From contig CAYMLO010000007.1 in NCBI GenBank assembly GCA_964390905.1, positions 1 through 64,000 on the forward strand: a stretch of DNA of 64,000 nucleotides, written 5' to 3'. The translations under genes and the position numbers were made by a program. The notes below the pieces were generated by a model. That model saw only the letters and a list, made by a program, of their open reading frames with translations, was not told the DNA's origin and did not search any database. Shown piece by piece: positions 35,021 to 44,156 of this stretch; the first letter of the stretch is position 1, and the number at the start of each line of letters is the position of its first letter. Source of the DNA: JAFGLZ01 sp964390905 (GTDB taxonomy: Bacteria; Planctomycetota; Phycisphaerae; UBA1845; JAFGLZ01).

Positions 35021-35821
35021 ATGGCCGCGACCCGTGGGGGCTGCTTCGGTCCGGCGTTGTTGGCGACGAATAGAGACCACGCCGTGAAGGTCGACCTGTT
35101 GACCACCTGCCTGACCGACACGTTCTTCCCGCAGGTGGCGGTATCCGTCGTGAACGTCCTTCGTCGACTGGGGCTCGAGGTGGACCTCCCAGCCGACCAG
35201 ACCTGTTGCGGTCAACCGGCGTTCAACAGCGGGTTGCTCGACGAAGCCCGCGAGGTGGCCGTCCACACGCTCGACGTGTTCGAGGACAGCGAGACCGTCG
35301 TGACACCGTCGGGGTCCTGCTGCGCGATGGTGCGGCAGCACTATCCCATGCTGTTTGCCGACGACGAGAAGGACTTGGCGCGGGCGCGGGCGCTGGGGGC
35401 GAAGCTGTTCGAATTCGTCGAGTTCCTCGAGAAGGTTCTGAAGGTGGATTGGGGGCCTTGGCGACTCCGCTATCGTGCGTCGGCGACGTATCACTACAGC
35501 TGCCATCTGCGCGGGCTGGGGATGACCGATGAGGTCCCGCGGCTGCTGGCCCGGATCGACGGGTTGGACTACCGGCCGCTCGAGAAGCTCGACCAGTGCT
35601 GCGGTTTCGGGGGGACGTTCTCGGTCAAGTACAGCCACATCAGCGAGGCCCTCGTCAACGACAAGGCCGATTGCGTCGAGCGAACCGGCGCGGAGGTGCT
35701 GGTCTGCAACGATGGCGGCTGCACGCTGAACATCGGCGGGCTGTTGCATCGTCGTGGCAGCCCGATCCGCCTGATGCACGCCGCCGAGCTTCTCGACGTC
35801 GCGATGAACGCTCAGGGCTGA
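35021..35821 (+). CDS. lutA: LutA-type (Fe-S)-binding lactate oxidation subunit
   Basis: Up to 266 residues with two cysteine-rich CCG domains: CCGQPAFNSG, preceded by TTCLTD, and SCHLRGLG with CCGFGGTFSVK. This is the LutA/YkgE family, which works with LutB and LutC in oxidation of L-lactate to pyruvate. Family members usually start at the equivalent of KVDLLTTCLTD, so a GTG at 35087 is a possible true start; the ATG at 35021 lacks a clear ribosome site. Breakdown of deoxysugars such as rhamnose yields lactaldehyde and lactate, which explains its place here with the isomerase, the kinase and the LutB-LutC fusion. Confidence 0.88.
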   Translation: MAATRGGCFGPALLATNRDHAVKVDLLTTCLTDTFFPQVAVSVVNVLRRLGLEVDLPADQTCCGQPAFNSGLLDEAREVAVHTLDVFEDSETVVTPSGSCCAMVRQHYPMLFADDEKDLARARALGAKLFEFVEFLEKVLKVDWGPWRLRYRASATYHYSCHLRGLGMTDEVPRLLARIDGLDYRPLEKLDQCCGFGGTFSVKYSHISEALVNDKADCVERTGAEVLVCNDGGCTLNIGGLLHRRGSPIRLMHAAELLDVAMNAQG

Positions 35822-35824
35822 ACC

Positions 35825-36685
35825 GTGCCACCCGAAGACACACCGACCGCCAATGGACAGGACGACGCGGTGATTCTTGTGCCGGAGGCTCCGTCGTCCG
35901 AGCCGCTGGGGGACGAGGGGATCTTCTGCCCGATCTGCGGGTACAACCTGACCGGTAACCTCACCGGACGGTGCAGCGAATGCGGCGGCTTCTTCCACCG
36001 GGAGCTGTTGCTGCAGACCGCGCGCGTCTCGGCTGATGCCCTGATGCCGTGGGAGCGCCCCGAGGAATTCTCGCTGCGGGAGCGATTCTGGCGGACGCTG
36101 CGGATCAGCTGCGTTCATCCCAGGGAGTTCGCCCTGGCGTTCGCGGCTCAGCCTGCACGGTCCCGGTCGACGAGCTTCTACGCGATCTGCCTGGGGCTTC
36201 TGACGGTGAATGCGGCGGTGATCTCGGGAGTTGGATGGCTGGACATGGAGACGAGGGGCGATGAAGAGCTGGTGATCTTTCTCCCGCTGTTGATCGTCGT
36301 TCCCGTCCTGCCGGTGACCGTGGCGGTGGGACTCGTCTATGCACTGTTGTACCGTCACGCGGATCAGCGTCGTCACCTGGCGCCGTGGCGGGCGATTCTT
36401 GAGTACGCGGTTGCGCACTGGTTCTTGATGTGGCTCGCTCCGGTCGCGGCGTTGTTGCTGGCGATCGTCAACTGGGAGCGGCTGTTCGAGCTGGTGGTGG
36501 TGTGCAGCCTGGCCTGCTGGGCGGGATGCGTGGTGCTGTGGGCGTTCACGCTGGCGGAGGTGGTCCGCTGGCGGTGGCCGCGGGCCCACCCGCTTCTGGT
36601 CATGTTACTGACGCTGGTGGTTGCGGGCGGCACCTGGCTGGTGTCTGTGATGGCGCTGGCGATGTTGGCGGCGCTTCTCGACTGA
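35825..36685 (+). CDS. zinc-ribbon membrane protein of unknown function
   Basis: 286 residues. A short disordered N-terminus leads into a zinc ribbon (CPICGYNLTGNLTGRCSECG), a type frequent in planctomycete membrane proteins. Then come four to five membrane helices: SFYAICLGLLTVNAAVISG, VIFLPLLIVVPVLPVTVAVG, HWFLMWLAPVAALLLAIV, LVVVCSLACWAGCVVLWAF and LLVMLLTLVVAGGTWLVSV. No enzyme motif is seen. It lies between lutA (3 bp away) and the LutB-LutC fusion. The GTG start is favoured by spacing only. Confidence 0.65.
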   Translation: MPPEDTPTANGQDDAVILVPEAPSSEPLGDEGIFCPICGYNLTGNLTGRCSECGGFFHRELLLQTARVSADALMPWERPEEFSLRERFWRTLRISCVHPREFALAFAAQPARSRSTSFYAICLGLLTVNAAVISGVGWLDMETRGDEELVIFLPLLIVVPVLPVTVAVGLVYALLYRHADQRRHLAPWRAILEYAVAHWFLMWLAPVAALLLAIVNWERLFELVVVCSLACWAGCVVLWAFTLAEVVRWRWPRAHPLLVMLLTLVVAGGTWLVSVMALAMLAALLD

Positions 36686-36793
36686 CGATGCTGCGGACCC
36701 GCGGTCGTTGCATCTCTCCCTCGCATCGGTACAGTGGGGGAATCAAGCCGGCAGACGGCTGCGTTGTGAGCCGGCGAGCACTGGAGAGCCGCG

Positions 36794-39010
36794 TTGGACG
36801 AGCGATTCAAGCGAGACACGGTTCGGGCGGTACATGACGAGGTCCTGGCCCGCGCGCTCGATCGGGCCACCCGCCGGCAGGACGACGACCGCAAGGCCAT
36901 CATCGGAGAGCTGGGGGATCCCTGGGCGGTCCGGGCGCTGGCCGGCGAATGCCGCGATTTCGCGCTCGATCGGCTGGACGAGCGTCTCGTCCAACTCGCC
37001 GACAAGATTCGCGAGCACGGCGGGCACGTCCACTGGGCGCTGGACGGCGGACAGGCCTGCCGGATCGTCGCCGACATCGCCCAGCAGACCGGCTGTAAGC
37101 TGGCCATCAAGACCAAGAGCATGATGTGCGAGGAGATCCGGCTGAACCCCTACCTCGAGGCGCGGGGCCTGGAGGTCGTGGAGACGGACCTGGGCGAGTA
37201 CATCCTGCAATTGGCCAACGAGCCGCCGTCGCACATCCTCGGGCCGGCGTGTCACAAGACGGCGGGGCAGATCGCCGAGCTGTTCAACGAGAAGCTGGGC
37301 ATTCCATACACCGAGGACGCGACGACGTTGGCGGGTTCGGCCCGGGGGATTCTGCGCGAGAAGTTCCGCCAGGCGGACATGGGCATCACGGGCGCGAACT
37401 TCGGCGTGGCGCAGACGGGCACGATCGTCGTGGTGACCAACGAGGGGAACGGCCGGTTCGTCGCGTCGCGGCCGCGTGTGCTCGTGACGGTCATGGGCAT
37501 GGAGAAGGTCATCGAGAGCATGGCCGATCTGGCGGTCATGCTGAAGGTGCTGGGTCGCAGCGCGACCGGACAGCGGATGAGCGTGTACACGAACCTGACG
37601 ACGGGTCCGCGCCAGCCGGGCGACGAGGATGGTCCGGAGGCGTTCCATCTCGTCATCGTGGACAACGGTCGGTCGCGCGTGTTGGCGAGCAAGTATCGCC
37701 AACTGCTGAGGTGTATTCGGTGCGGGGCCTGCCTGAACGCCTGCCCCGTCTATCGCAAGCTGGGCGGGCACGCCTACAACAGTATCTATCCCGGGCCGAT
37801 CGGCAAGCTGCTGACGCCGCTGCTCGAGGGGCTGGTCAACCGGGCCGACCTGCCGCAGGCTTGCGCCTTGTGCACTTCCTGCCGAGATGCGTGTCCGGTG
37901 CGGATCGAGCTGTCGGAGATGCTTGTCCTGATGCGGGACGACCTGCGTCGGCTGGGCAAGATTCCGTTGTCGCAGCGGCTGGGTTTTGGCGCCTGGGCCA
38001 CGATCATGACGCATCCGCGACTGTACCATTGGGCGGGTCGGTTGGCGCGGGTGGGTCTGGGGCTGGAATCGCAGGGGGGCTGGGTCGAGCGGACGCCGCC
38101 GGCAGGCAGTCCGTGGACGGACGTGCGGGACCTGCCGCTGCCGGCTGAAAGACCGTTCCACCAGATCTGGCGCGAGACGCTGAAGCATGCGCCAGCCCCG
38201 CCGTCGGGTGCCGGCGGGCAGGACCTGCCGACCTCGATGGACCGTTCCTCTGCTGCGGGTTCACACGGCGGTGATGAGCGCAGTCCGCACAGCGAACCCG
38301 TGTCCGCCGATCCGTGGCGACGCGGGGTGGAACCTGCGGCACCCGCTGACCAGATCGCGTGCACGCAGGAGGCGTTCATCGCGCGGGTTCGCGACGCGCT
38401 GCGGGCCGTGCCCCGTGACCGTCCGCGACCCGATCCCAATCGGGCGCGGCTGCAGCCGATCGGCGGTGATTTGCTCGGGATGTTCAAGCGCCGGTCGGCC
38501 GAGCTGAAGGTGACCGTGCACGAGGCCGCCGGGCCGGACGAGGCGGTTGCGGCGGTGGCGTCTATCGTCGGCGATCTCGGGGCGACGCGTGGGGTGGCTA
38601 CGGACGAGGGCCTGGTGGATCTGGCAAGCTTGGAACAGCACCTGTCCGCCGTCGCGTGCGAGCTGACGGTCGTTCGCGAGGGGGCCGGTCTGGGTCCAAG
38701 CTTCGAGGCCGATGTCGGTATCACGGGCGCGCAGCTCGGGATTGCAGAGACCGGGACGATGGTCCTGAGCAGCGGGGCGTCCCGACGTCGTCTGGTGGGG
38801 TTGGCGCCGCCGGCGCACGTCGTCTTGCTGCCGACCGATCGCATCGTCGCGGACCTGTTGGACTGGGCGCGCCGCTACGAGGTCCGTCCACTCCGCGCCT
38901 GCCAGACGCTGATTTCGGGTCCGAGCAAGACGGCCGACATCGAGCTGACGCTGGTCACCGGTATGCACGCGCCGGGCGTGGTCCACGTGGTCCTGATCGA
39001 GCAAGCCTGA
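36794..39010 (+). CDS. lutB: LutB-LutC fusion, lactate oxidation iron-sulfur protein
   Basis: 738-residue fusion. Residues 40-300 form a LUD (DUF162) domain (KTKSMMCEEIRLNPYLEARG, ITGANFGVAQTGTIVVVTNEGN). Two 4Fe-4S motifs follow: CIRCGACLNACPVYRKLGG (about 306-325) and CALCTSCRDACPVRIEL (about 356-372), as in LutB. After a variable proline- and serine-rich linker (455-525) a second LUD domain (540-738; DVGITGAQLGIAETGTMVLSS) corresponds to LutC, normally a separate protein. With LutA it should oxidise lactate in the cytoplasm. Translation probably starts at TTG 36794, with GGAGA six bases upstream. Last gene of the rhamnose/lactate group. Confidence 0.9.
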   Translation: MDERFKRDTVRAVHDEVLARALDRATRRQDDDRKAIIGELGDPWAVRALAGECRDFALDRLDERLVQLADKIREHGGHVHWALDGGQACRIVADIAQQTGCKLAIKTKSMMCEEIRLNPYLEARGLEVVETDLGEYILQLANEPPSHILGPACHKTAGQIAELFNEKLGIPYTEDATTLAGSARGILREKFRQADMGITGANFGVAQTGTIVVVTNEGNGRFVASRPRVLVTVMGMEKVIESMADLAVMLKVLGRSATGQRMSVYTNLTTGPRQPGDEDGPEAFHLVIVDNGRSRVLASKYRQLLRCIRCGACLNACPVYRKLGGHAYNSIYPGPIGKLLTPLLEGLVNRADLPQACALCTSCRDACPVRIELSEMLVLMRDDLRRLGKIPLSQRLGFGAWATIMTHPRLYHWAGRLARVGLGLESQGGWVERTPPAGSPWTDVRDLPLPAERPFHQIWRETLKHAPAPPSGAGGQDLPTSMDRSSAAGSHGGDERSPHSEPVSADPWRRGVEPAAPADQIACTQEAFIARVRDALRAVPRDRPRPDPNRARLQPIGGDLLGMFKRRSAELKVTVHEAAGPDEAVAAVASIVGDLGATRGVATDEGLVDLASLEQHLSAVACELTVVREGAGLGPSFEADVGITGAQLGIAETGTMVLSSGASRRRLVGLAPPAHVVLLPTDRIVADLLDWARRYEVRPLRACQTLISGPSKTADIELTLVTGMHAPGVVHVVLIEQA

Positions 39011-39113
39011 TATACTCTGCGCCCTAAAACCGTATTGACCGATTCGGGATGGCGATCGGTCTCATTACGGGCCACGTAGTTCGTTCCGCTCGACAGAACA
39101 GGAGGCTGCGGTC

Positions 39114-41387
39114 ATGCGCTTGGCGAGCTGGTTTGTGGTCTTGTCTATGGGGATGGTGGCTCCGGTGGGTGCGTTGGAGATTGCCGACCAGGGCGAGGGA
39201 CATGCGGGGATCCGCACGCTCAAGCCCGACGGTCACAAGACCGTCGTGGACGACCTGCAGCGGGTCCTGAAACGTGTGACGAGGGCGAAGCTCCCGGTCG
39301 CCGCCGGCCCTCCGCAGGCCGGTTCGATCTTCGTGGGGACTCGCGACGAAGCCGTCGCGGGCGGATGCAAGGACCTGCCCGTCCTTGCCAACGAGGAGAT
39401 CCTGCTGACCCAGCGCGGCGACTGTCTGTACCTGCTTGGCGGGGGGAGCGCCGGCGTGAGCCACGCCGTCTACGCCTGGCTGGATCGGATCGGGTGTCGG
39501 TGGTTCATGCCCGGGCCGATGGGCGAGTGCGTCTCGAAGCGGCCGACGCTGATCGTCAAGCCCTTCACGTACCGGCATGCGCCGTCGTTTGGCATGCGGA
39601 GCATCTGGTACGCGTGGGGGGCGAATTCGGCGGCGTGCGCCCAGCGTTTCGGCGGATGGGCGCGGCGCAACTGCCAGGGAAGCGACCCGTACATCCACGC
39701 CAGCCACAACTTCAACGGGCTGTTGCCGCCCAGGAAGTATTTCGTGGCGCACCGCGAGTATTACTCGCTGATCGGCGGCAAGCGACTGCCCAGGCAGCTG
39801 TGCACGTCGAACCCGGACGTGATCCGGATCGCGGCCGAAACGATCATCGCGGCGTTCGACAAGAATCCCAAAGGCCCGCACACGATGTCGCTGAGCCCGA
39901 ACGACGGCGACGACTTCTGCGAGTGCGACAAGTGCCGGGCGCTGGACATCGGCAAGCCCGATCCGTTCAATCCCAAGAAGCCGTGTGTGACCGACCGGTT
40001 GATGGTGTTCTGGAACGCCGTCGCCGCCCGCGTGGTCAAACGCTACCCCGACGCGAAGCTGGGTTTCTACGCCTACGTGAGCCACACGGCCGCCCCGAAA
40101 CGTGAGAAGGTCCATCCGAACCTGGCGCCCGTGCTGACGGCGCAGCAGTTCTGTACGCTGCACTCGATCGCCGACCCGTGGTGCGCGTCGCGGCAGAAGA
40201 TGCGCGAGACGCTGGCCCGATGGTGCGCCCTGAGTAAAAACGTCTACATCTACGACTACGACCCGCCCGTCGGGCACCTGGAGCTGCCCAGTCCGTTGTA
40301 CACCGCCCACGTCACGGAGATCCCGATGTACCACAAGATGGGCGTGAAGGGGTTTAGCTGGGAATGTCACGACGCGTGGGCCATCACGTCGCCGAACCTG
40401 TGGATCAGCGCGCAGCTTCAGTGGGACGTCACGCGGGACCCGAACGGACTGATGGACAGCTACCTCCGCGATTTCTTCGGTCCCGCGGTCGAGCCGATGC
40501 GTCGCTACTACGACGCGCTGGGCGCCTGTTACCGTCAGAAGGGCGTCCACGCTGGGTGGACCAGCCGGGAGATGGCGAGGATCTACCGGCCAAACCTGGT
40601 CGCCACGATGCGACGGGCCATGAACGACGCGCTGGCCAGCTCGGGAGGGGGCGTGTTCCGCAAGCGTGTGCAGATGGTCGACATGGGCCTGCGCTATCTC
40701 GAGGGGTACCTGAAGGTCGACCGGGCTACCCGGGGCGGGAGCTACTACAGCATCATGTACAGCGTCGAGCAGGTTCAGAAGGTCCTCGACGAGCTCTACA
40801 AGACCAACGAGGAGTACATGCTCAAGACCCAGCCAGTGCGATGGCTGGAGAAGCGTACCTTCCACGCCGAGCACTACCTGCCGAGGAGCGAGGCATTTCG
40901 CAAGCGGAATGAGGTTTGGGTGGAGCTGCCCAAGTCATGGCGGGTGTGGTTCAAGGACGAGTCGGGCGACGCGCCGGCCGACTGGGCCAAGCCTGGGTTC
41001 GACGACAGTAAGTGGCACAAGCTCCGCGCCGACTGGCAGTGGTACAAGCTCGCGGGCAAGCCCTACACGGGCAAGGCGTGGGGGCGGTGCACGTTCAAGG
41101 CGCCTCCGGCGGACAAGTGCAAGGACAAACGGCTGTTCCTCTACGTCGGTTCGTTGGATGAGCGGGGGGTGATCTACCTGAACGGCCAGAAGGTCCATAC
41201 CCGCATCGAGGAGGCGGAGACGGAGTCCTGGTGCACGCCGTTCCGGTTCGAGGTGACCGGGAAGGTTCGGCTGGGCGAGGTTAACACGCTGGCCGTCGCG
41301 GCCGACGCCGACGAGACCATCGGCGGCGTGTGGCGACCGATCTGGCTGTTCAGCCCGAAGGACAAGTACTTCGACGAGCGGTGGTAG
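39114..41387 (+). CDS. secreted DUF4838 protein with C-terminal sugar-binding-like domain
   Basis: 757 residues with a signal peptide (LASWFVVLSMGMVAPVGA). Residues 25-145 look like the hexosaminidase/glucuronidase N-terminal alpha-beta domain (VVDDLQRVLKRVTRAKLPV); 155-440 is DUF4838, recognised by SLSPNDGDDFCECDKC and a TIM-barrel-like pattern (KLGFYAYVSHTAAP, VYIYDYDPP). A helical part (440-600) leads to a jelly-roll domain (610-757; ADWAKPGFDDSKWHKLR, LYVGSLDERGVIYLNGQ) like that of GH2 enzymes. DUF4838 proteins sit in polysaccharide loci and may be glycosidases, but no activity is established to my knowledge. GGAGG lies eight bases before the ATG. Confidence 0.8.
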   Translation: MRLASWFVVLSMGMVAPVGALEIADQGEGHAGIRTLKPDGHKTVVDDLQRVLKRVTRAKLPVAAGPPQAGSIFVGTRDEAVAGGCKDLPVLANEEILLTQRGDCLYLLGGGSAGVSHAVYAWLDRIGCRWFMPGPMGECVSKRPTLIVKPFTYRHAPSFGMRSIWYAWGANSAACAQRFGGWARRNCQGSDPYIHASHNFNGLLPPRKYFVAHREYYSLIGGKRLPRQLCTSNPDVIRIAAETIIAAFDKNPKGPHTMSLSPNDGDDFCECDKCRALDIGKPDPFNPKKPCVTDRLMVFWNAVAARVVKRYPDAKLGFYAYVSHTAAPKREKVHPNLAPVLTAQQFCTLHSIADPWCASRQKMRETLARWCALSKNVYIYDYDPPVGHLELPSPLYTAHVTEIPMYHKMGVKGFSWECHDAWAITSPNLWISAQLQWDVTRDPNGLMDSYLRDFFGPAVEPMRRYYDALGACYRQKGVHAGWTSREMARIYRPNLVATMRRAMNDALASSGGGVFRKRVQMVDMGLRYLEGYLKVDRATRGGSYYSIMYSVEQVQKVLDELYKTNEEYMLKTQPVRWLEKRTFHAEHYLPRSEAFRKRNEVWVELPKSWRVWFKDESGDAPADWAKPGFDDSKWHKLRADWQWYKLAGKPYTGKAWGRCTFKAPPADKCKDKRLFLYVGSLDERGVIYLNGQKVHTRIEEAETESWCTPFRFEVTGKVRLGEVNTLAVAADADETIGGVWRPIWLFSPKDKYFDERW

Positions 41388-41464
41388 TGTGGCTTGACCA
41401 CAAGGCCGGCTCCTTGCGTCGTGCGAAGGCGGTTGAACGCCGCGGGGCTGGGAGGGAGATGACC

Positions 41465-44134
41465 ATGGCGATCTGGAAAGCGTGCGCTCTGTGCGCTGGT
41501 GTGGTGCTGTTGTCGTTGCCGGTCGGCTCTATCCGGGCGGACGTGGTCTTGGAGACTCGCGACCTGCGGCTGACGATTGGCGAGGATGGGACGTGTCGCA
41601 GTCTGGTCGCCAAGGCGCTGTCGAGAGAGTACGCGTGGACCCAAGCGCCGGGGGCGGCGTTCTCGGTCGTTCGCGGCAAGAAGACGCATCCCGCGTCGTC
41701 GGCGGCGTTGGTGGGGGACGCGTTGACGGTGCGGTTCGACAAGGCGGAGACGGCGGCGACGTTCAAGGTCACTCGCACGGACGATTACCTCGCGTTGACG
41801 CTGGCGTCGGTCGAGGGCCAATCCGTCGACGCGGTGCATCTGCTTCAGCTCCGGGTCCAACCGCTGCCCTATCTCGGACCGTGGATCGACGTCGCCTATG
41901 ACGACGCGTTCGGGGTCTGCCTGTGCGGCGGGAACGTCAAGACCAACGCCTCCCTGTCGCCGCCGAAGAAGGGCAGGGAGTACGTGGGGATGGCGGCGAC
42001 GGCCCACAAGGGCGTCGCGCTGGCGGGGACGACGGCGGTGCTGTTCGGGTGCCCCGATCCCAAGAAGGGCTTTCTGGATCGGATGGCCGTCGTCGAGCGC
42101 GATTTCGACATGCCCCGGGGCGCCGAGCATCGCCGTTCGCCGGTTCAGCGCTATTCGTACCTGTGGCCGAGCCCGACGACGAAGGACATCGATCAGTACA
42201 TCCGCTGGGCGAAGCGGGGGGGTTTTCGGATGATCCTGTTCTCCTACACAGCCTTCACGAAGGGCGCGGGGCACTTCCGGTGGAACTCGCGGTACCCGAA
42301 CGGGATGGCGGACCTGAAGCAGGTGGCCGACGCGGTTCGCAAGGCGGGGCTGGCCGTCGGGCTGCACGTCCACTACAACAAGGCCCACAAGTCCGATCCT
42401 TACGTGACGCCCGTGCCCGACGACCGCCTGCACAAGGTGCGGCGGTTCACGCTCGCGTCGGCCATCGACGCTAAGGTCGGCGAGATCCGGGTCAACGAGA
42501 ATCCCAAGGGCTGTACGCTCGACGACGAACGGCGGATTCTCAAGGCCGGCAAGGAGCTCATCGTCTACGAGAAGTACACGACCGACCCGCCGTATCGGTT
42601 CCTGGGCTGCAAGCGCGGCGGGCTGAAGACCACGGCCGCCAGCCACGTCGCGGGTGCGGAGATCTCGCTGTTGGACGTCGACACGTGGCCCATCTTCGTC
42701 CGTTTCGATCAGGACACGGACATTCAGGACGAGACCGCGCGCCGGATCGCCGACATCGTCCGGCAGACGGGGCCGTACGACATGGTCTACTTCGACGGCG
42801 CGGAGGACGTGCACTCGCCCCACTGGTACCACTGCGCGAACGCCGCCTACCGGGTCTACAAGCGGCTCGAGCCGGCGCCGATCATCTGCGAGGCGGCCGC
42901 CAACACGCACTTCAGTTGGCACATGATGAGTCGGAGCAACGCGTACGATTCCGTGCGGCCGTCGGAGATGAAGGCCTTCTGTCGCAAGGCGCCGTGCCGG
43001 ACTGCGCCGCGCCGGGCGCTGGACTTCACACGAATCGAATTCGGCTGGCTGCACGGGTTCGGGCGGAGCCACCAGAGCCACATCACGCCCGACACGCTGG
43101 AGTACATCCTGAGCCGCGGGGCGGCCTGGGACTGTCCGTTCTCGATGACCGTGAATCTCCGCCAGCTCGAGACGAACCCCCGCACGGAGAGCTGCTTCGA
43201 CGTGATCAAGATCTGGGAGGACGCCCGGGTCGAACAGAAGCTCACGGACGCACAGCGCGAACAGCTCAAGAATCTGGACCAGGAGCACCACTTGTTTGTC
43301 AACGCGGCGGGGCAGTACGAGCTGGTGGCGATCAAGGAGGTGGCCTCCGTTGCGGACGGCCGATCCATCCGCGCCTATACGTTTCGCCGGCTGGGCCAGA
43401 CGGATCGGACGTACGTGCTGTTGTGGGCCGCACATGACGACGTGGACCTGACGGTGCCGGTGCCCTCGAACCGCGTGGTCGCGATGCGTCCGTTCGGCAA
43501 GCGCGTTGCGACGCGGGGTACGGACGGCAAGATCACAGTCTCGGTGGGCGAGCGGATGTACCTGGCCATCGTCGGGGCGGACGTGGCCGGCGTCGAGGAC
43601 GTGCTCCGCCGTTCGACGTCGTCGGCAGGTGTGCCGGTCGTGATCTATCGGCAGGCGGAGACGTTCGCACGATCCGCGGGCAAGATTGGGCTGGCCAGCG
43701 CCGCTGGGACGAAGGATCCCGAGGCGATGGGCAACTGCGTTGTGCCGACGGGACGTGTCCCGGGCGAAGCGAAGCAGGGCAGCTATGTCGAGTACGCCTT
43801 CGACATCCCGTACAGGGGCCTATGGCAGCTGTGGGGGCGGATGAAGTACCGGGATACGAACAGCAACTCGTTCTTCGCCGCGGTCGCAGACAGGCCGGGG
43901 ACGGTGCAGCGGTTCGGCAACAGCTTCGTCTGGGGCAAGTGGCTGTGGGATTCGGACGTGACGTTCAAGCTCGACAGGGGCCCGGTGAAGATCCACGTGA
44001 TGGTGCGTGAGGCCGCGCCGAACGTCAGCCCCCTGTTGGACGTGCTGTGTCTGACCAACGATGGGGCGTACACGCCGTCCGATGCGGACGCCGCCAAGCA
44101 GCCCGGCGAGCGGGGGCGTCCGGCTCGGCGCTGA
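41465..44134 (+). CDS. secreted TIM-barrel glycoside-hydrolase-like protein
   Basis: About 889 residues. Signal peptide (CALCAGVVLLSLPVGSIRA), an N-terminal beta-sandwich (25-230), then a TIM barrel opening with TTKDIDQYIRWAKRGGFRMI. GLAVGLHVHYNKAH and YDMVYFDGAEDVHSPHW place acidic residues at strand ends as in GH-D-clan-like enzymes; a beta domain and a C-terminal carbohydrate-binding-like module (from about 730, YVEYAFDIPYRGLWQLWGRM) follow. No numbered family could be assigned. The ATG at 41465 is used because GGAGG is nine bases upstream; another ATG two codons earlier abuts that site. It lies 77 bp after the DUF4838 gene and 22 bp before the double nitrilase. Confidence 0.7.
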   Translation: MAIWKACALCAGVVLLSLPVGSIRADVVLETRDLRLTIGEDGTCRSLVAKALSREYAWTQAPGAAFSVVRGKKTHPASSAALVGDALTVRFDKAETAATFKVTRTDDYLALTLASVEGQSVDAVHLLQLRVQPLPYLGPWIDVAYDDAFGVCLCGGNVKTNASLSPPKKGREYVGMAATAHKGVALAGTTAVLFGCPDPKKGFLDRMAVVERDFDMPRGAEHRRSPVQRYSYLWPSPTTKDIDQYIRWAKRGGFRMILFSYTAFTKGAGHFRWNSRYPNGMADLKQVADAVRKAGLAVGLHVHYNKAHKSDPYVTPVPDDRLHKVRRFTLASAIDAKVGEIRVNENPKGCTLDDERRILKAGKELIVYEKYTTDPPYRFLGCKRGGLKTTAASHVAGAEISLLDVDTWPIFVRFDQDTDIQDETARRIADIVRQTGPYDMVYFDGAEDVHSPHWYHCANAAYRVYKRLEPAPIICEAAANTHFSWHMMSRSNAYDSVRPSEMKAFCRKAPCRTAPRRALDFTRIEFGWLHGFGRSHQSHITPDTLEYILSRGAAWDCPFSMTVNLRQLETNPRTESCFDVIKIWEDARVEQKLTDAQREQLKNLDQEHHLFVNAAGQYELVAIKEVASVADGRSIRAYTFRRLGQTDRTYVLLWAAHDDVDLTVPVPSNRVVAMRPFGKRVATRGTDGKITVSVGERMYLAIVGADVAGVEDVLRRSTSSAGVPVVIYRQAETFARSAGKIGLASAAGTKDPEAMGNCVVPTGRVPGEAKQGSYVEYAFDIPYRGLWQLWGRMKYRDTNSNSFFAAVADRPGTVQRFGNSFVWGKWLWDSDVTFKLDRGPVKIHVMVREAAPNVSPLLDVLCLTNDGAYTPSDADAAKQPGERGRPARR

Positions 44135-44156
44135 CGAAGTGCTATGAGGGGTATTG

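Noticed and set aside
34838..36589. 583-codon minus-strand open frame covering lutA and the zinc-ribbon gene
   Set aside because: Spans several real genes and has Arg/His/Gln-rich, featureless sequence.
36747..36775. GCCGGC repeated as an inverted pair upstream of the LutB-LutC gene
   Set aside because: GCCGGC is its own reverse complement and common at this GC content; the 17-base loop makes the hairpin unconvincing.
27186..39010. Bacterial microcompartment locus for rhamnose/fucose breakdown
   Set aside because: Isomerase, kinase and Lut genes fit such loci, but no shell protein, encapsulation tail or aldolase was found in the window.
41174..43435. 753-codon minus-strand open frame opposite the TIM-barrel gene
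   Set aside because: Codon-position shadow of the real gene; no motifs, signal peptide or ribosome site.
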